Origin: Phycisphaerae bacterium
Lineage (GTDB): Bacteria; Chloroflexota; Anaerolineae; 4572-78; J111
Assembly (NCBI GenBank): GCA_028285035.1
Contig: JANQQF010000038.1
Location: 284,889 to 348,888, forward strand
Direction of reading: 5' to 3'
DNA: 64,000 nt
Shown here: piece after piece, positions 61,651 through 64,000 of the stretch
Layout: each line of letters opens with the position of its first letter
How positions within the stretch are numbered: position 1 is the first letter of the stretch
Notes under the pieces: model-generated
What the model was told of the DNA's origin: nothing
Seen by the model: only the letters and a program-made list of their open reading frames with translations
The model's database searches: none
Translations under genes and position numbers: made by a program

Positions 61651-62840
61651 GAAATCACCTCCGCAAAATGTAAGCTGCCATATGTCCCGACCCGATCTTG
61701 TTGATGGAGCGGCACAGTTTTTTCTGGGAAGAATTTTAAGCGTTCCTCAGCTTCGGGCGGTAAGAAATCAAGCTCCAATGCGGCAGAACGCAGCAAGATT
61801 TTTGTGCCTGGTTGACTGTTCATCAAAATATAATTCCACTCTTCAGCTAAGACTTCTGGGGCATGCCAAGCCAACCAATCCTGATGATCAAGCAGAATGT
61901 AATGTGAATAGGGGCCAGGATGACATTTGAGAAATTCGGTAAAAGTTGTGTTGTAGGTATGAATTTTGGTCGAATTTTGACGAAGAAGCTCGAAATTTTC
62001 TGCCTTCAGATAGTTAGGGCTACAGGTTTTTGTATATGACCCAGTCAAATAGACTCGCCAAAAATAGTTATCATGAATCGCCACTTCAGTTGAAAGATGT
62101 TTCAAACTATCACGCACATATTGCACCAGACCGCCAGGATATTGATCATTGATAAGCTGCATTTGTGGGCGAGGTACGCCAACCATCGCCATCATCATTG
62201 GGTGCTTGATGACCCAGCGAATTAACTTATTCCACAGCTTTGGTTCAATTTTGGCATAGATTTCCCGCTGTTCATCTAGGTTTTGAGCTTCAAGCAACTT
62301 GTACAACTGGCTCCGAATTTTTTTGTTTGTTTTCAAGAATTGATTCAAGAGCCACGCGACATCGCCAGAGGTGCTGTAATAGTAGAACGATCTTTTAGGT
62401 TTTTTATGCTCAAAATATCGAATTTTTTTGTCCCAGAAATCCTGGGCGTAATTGGGCAAGGAGGCTCGTAAACCCTCTTGATACAAATCTCGACTAGCAT
62501 AGTGATAGCCCTTACCAAACATTGAGTAGATGTCTTCATAGCTGCCGTGCCTAAAAAGCGACAGCTTTAGATGAAGGAGCGCATTTTGGCGAGGGTTTAC
62601 ATCAATAGTGTGAATCTTTGCCGGGGAGTCTAATAGATAGTCCAAGGCATTACAGCCAGCACTGGTAATCATTACCATTTGACTGGTTGAGTCTAATTCA
62701 AGCAGTTCGCGATCAATTCGCGGGTCTTCCCAGCAGGTGTTGTAGATCAATCGGTTGCCGTGAATGTTTTTAAAGATCGTATCCTGAGCATGATTAATCA
62801 GCTTTTTTCTAACTTTTTTAACAGATATCTTTTTGGTCAT
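61647..62840 (-). CDS. btaA: SAM:diacylglycerol 3-amino-3-carboxypropyltransferase
   Basis: This 397-residue protein of the BtaA/DUF3419 family transfers the aminocarboxypropyl group of SAM to diacylglycerol, the first step of betaine lipid synthesis. Family features include RLIYNTCWEDPRID near 29-42, the SAM-binding MVMITSAGCNALDYLL (about 54-69), and IHTIDVNPRQNALLHLKL (about 74-91). The later DNYFWRVYLTGSYT is also typical. The enzyme acts at the membrane surface. The gene leads the btaAB operon, diverging from pstS. Betaine lipids replace phospholipids when phosphate is scarce. The Pho-type repeats between btaA and pstS fit that role. Confidence 0.92.
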   Translation of the reverse strand: MTKKISVKKVRKKLINHAQDTIFKNIHGNRLIYNTCWEDPRIDRELLELDSTSQMVMITSAGCNALDYLLDSPAKIHTIDVNPRQNALLHLKLSLFRHGSYEDIYSMFGKGYHYASRDLYQEGLRASLPNYAQDFWDKKIRYFEHKKPKRSFYYYSTSGDVAWLLNQFLKTNKKIRSQLYKLLEAQNLDEQREIYAKIEPKLWNKLIRWVIKHPMMMAMVGVPRPQMQLINDQYPGGLVQYVRDSLKHLSTEVAIHDNYFWRVYLTGSYTKTCSPNYLKAENFELLRQNSTKIHTYNTTFTEFLKCHPGPYSHYILLDHQDWLAWHAPEVLAEEWNYILMNSQPGTKILLRSAALELDFLPPEAEERLKFFPEKTVPLHQQDRVGTYGSLHFAEVIS

Positions 62841-62918
62841 AGGGTCCTCGTTGAGGTTTTTATCATTATGCTGATATATGAGAAACTGGATTTTAACACT
62901 TTATCCTCAAAGTGCTAA

Positions 62919-62934
62919 TTGTGATCTATGTCAC
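62919..62934. promoter_or_regulatory. CRP/FNR-like palindrome upstream of btaA
   Basis: TGTGA (62919-62923), six bases, TCACG (62930-62934) closely resembles the CRP-family consensus TGTGA-N6-TCACA. It lies 79 nt upstream of the btaA start, a plausible operator position. No crp-like gene is in the window. Confidence 0.4.
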
Positions 62935-63002
62935 GAATCTTAGTTCTACAGGTAAGTTGATTGAATTGCCTCATATTTCTGTTAAAAATATTTTTTCAAG
63001 TT

Positions 63003-63052
63003 TTAACACTCTCTTTACAATCACTTAACCGCGAATTAAAACTCAATTCTTA
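63003..63052 (+). promoter_or_regulatory. Pho box: five TTAACA-like direct repeats
   Basis: Hexamers TTAACA (63003), TTTACA (63014), TTAACC (63025), TTAAAA (63036) and TTCTTA (63047) recur at exactly 11 nt. This is the layout of PhoP/PhoB direct repeats (TT-A/T-ACA). TATAGT at 63051-63056 may be the pstS -10. The array is 198 nt upstream of pstS and 163 nt upstream of btaA. Confidence 0.75.
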
Positions 63053-63249
63053 TAGTTGTCTGTGGTCTGTGTTTGTTGCAGATCTAGCTTACAACATTGC
63101 CAAATTTATCCACCTATATTTTACAATGAATGCGTAAAATAAATCTGTATTGCTCGTACAGGTTTGTTTAGGTGGAAATATAGCAATAGTAAACCAACAG
63201 AATATTCAAATCAACATTATTAGTTGGAGTAGAAAGAGGTTTTTTTCAA

Positions 63250-64000
63250 ATGCGAAAATTATTCGTGGTAGCTTTACTGCTTGGTCTGTTCTTTGTTCTC
63301 GTCGCTTGTGGTTCAACTGAAGCGCCCGTCGAGCAAGCAGCCGAGGAAGTTGTCGAAGAGGTACAGGAAACGGCTGAAGAAGTTGTCGAAGAAGCCGAAG
63401 AAGCTATGGAAGAAGTAGCAGAAGAAGCTGAAGAAATGGCTGAGGAAGCTATGGAAGAAGCTGAGGAAATGGCTGAAGAAATGATGGACGATGCGTCTCA
63501 CAGCGCTGGTGTCATGTTGCCAGCGGTTGATCCGTTGAGCGTAACAGGTGACATCATTTCAGCGGGTAGCTCAACGGTCTTCCCGTTAGCTGAACGAATG
63601 GCTGAGCGTTTCCAGGAAGAAGGCTACGCTGATAACATTACCATTGACAGCATTGGTTCTGGTGGTGGTTTCGAGCGGTTCTGTGTTGAAGGTGAGAGCG
63701 ACATCTCTAACGCGTCACGCCCGATCAAAGACAGTGAAATCGAAAGCTGTGCGGCGATTGGTCGAACGCCGATTGAGTTCCGCGTGGGAACAGACGCCTT
63801 GGCGGTAGCGATTAGCCAAGAGAATGACTTCTTGGACAACGCGACTTTGGAAGAGTTGGCTGCAATCTTCTCAACAGCCGAAACTTGGGCAGATGTCAAT
63901 TCAGATTGGCCAGCCGAGCCAATCCAGCGCTTCATTCCTGGAACTGATAGCGGTACCTTCGACTACTTTGTTGAAGAAGTGTTTGAAGAAGATCAAGAGC
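63250..64000 (+). CDS. pstS: Phosphate-binding lipoprotein PstS (partial, runs off the window)
   Basis: The reading frame from ATG 63250 stays open to the window end (250 codons seen). It has a lipoprotein signal (MRKLFVVALLLGLFFVLVAC, with the lipobox Cys20). A highly acidic, Ala/Glu-rich repetitive stretch follows (about 25-82), built from E-E-A/V-E-E and EEMAEEA units. Then comes the start of a PstS-type periplasmic-binding domain. This contains ISAGSSTVFPLAERMA, DSIGSGGGFERFCVEGESDISNASR, and GTDALAVAIS, the phosphate-contacting Ser/Gly loops of PstS. It captures phosphate for the PstCAB transporter, presumably encoded to the right. The long acidic stalk is unusual. Confidence 0.92.
   Translation, partial: MRKLFVVALLLGLFFVLVACGSTEAPVEQAAEEVVEEVQETAEEVVEEAEEAMEEVAEEAEEMAEEAMEEAEEMAEEMMDDASHSAGVMLPAVDPLSVTGDIISAGSSTVFPLAERMAERFQEEGYADNITIDSIGSGGGFERFCVEGESDISNASRPIKDSEIESCAAIGRTPIEFRVGTDALAVAISQENDFLDNATLEELAAIFSTAETWADVNSDWPAEPIQRFIPGTDSGTFDYFVEEVFEEDQE

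Noticed and set aside
1..64000. CRISPR array, prophage or intact insertion sequence
   Set aside because: No regularly spaced direct repeats of CRISPR type, phage structural genes, integrase or transposase were seen.

Overview
The window looks like a chromosomal segment of a Chloroflexota bacterium (Anaerolineae-like), although no rRNA or marker gene is present to prove it. The support is indirect: a LysW-carrier (AAA) lysine pathway, very large multi-GAF signalling proteins, a secreted VWA protein ending in a YLP-type tail of a kind I associate with this phylum, and a zinc-ribbon threonine synthase. The sequence is moderately AT-rich by eye, gene-dense, and has no intact mobile element or CRISPR array.

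Left part (1-31250, almost all on the minus strand). A leader peptide with a six-valine run and a textbook attenuator sits at the left edge, pointing at genes before base 1. Upstream of it lies a co-directional gene train that reads, from 23865 down to 212: two giant GAF/PAS proteins without kinase domains, a 2549-residue multi-GAF hybrid histidine kinase, a threonine synthase fused to a response-regulator receiver, a receiver-kinase hybrid, a Maf nucleotide pyrophosphatase and an MFS transporter. Next to it, 24094-31250 holds three single-domain receivers and an overlapping set of two histidine kinases and a winged-helix response regulator.

Middle (31428-43192). This part holds a membrane protein with a coiled-coil head, tRNA-Leu(UAA), an 8-oxoguanine deaminase-TPR-ClpS operon, a HAD hydrolase preceded by a second branched-chain-amino-acid-type leader with an unusual RNA fold, a lone receiver, a tandem AP2-domain protein, and a group of nucleotidyltransferase, HprK-like kinase and glycosyltransferase. 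The first two of that group resemble lasso-peptide tailoring genes without the lasso core. A CPXCG zinc-ribbon protein and another receiver-kinase follow.

Right part (43281-55507). Aconitase and the lysine genes lysK, lysJ, lysZ, lysY, lysX and lysW are all on the minus strand. They are interrupted by an ATPase/winged-helix regulator and a secreted VWA protein on the plus strand. Together they encode the carrier-protein half of lysine (possibly also arginine) synthesis. The remnant of a DNA methyltransferase lies just downstream of lysY.

Right edge (55753-64000). This part holds a LysM/M23 cell-wall hydrolase, a membrane sensor hybrid kinase with two kinase modules, and the betaine-lipid genes btaA-btaB diverging from the phosphate-binding lipoprotein gene pstS. 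Five 11-nt-spaced Pho-type repeats lie between btaA and pstS. This suggests one phosphate-starvation switch for both phosphate uptake and phosphorus-free membrane lipid.
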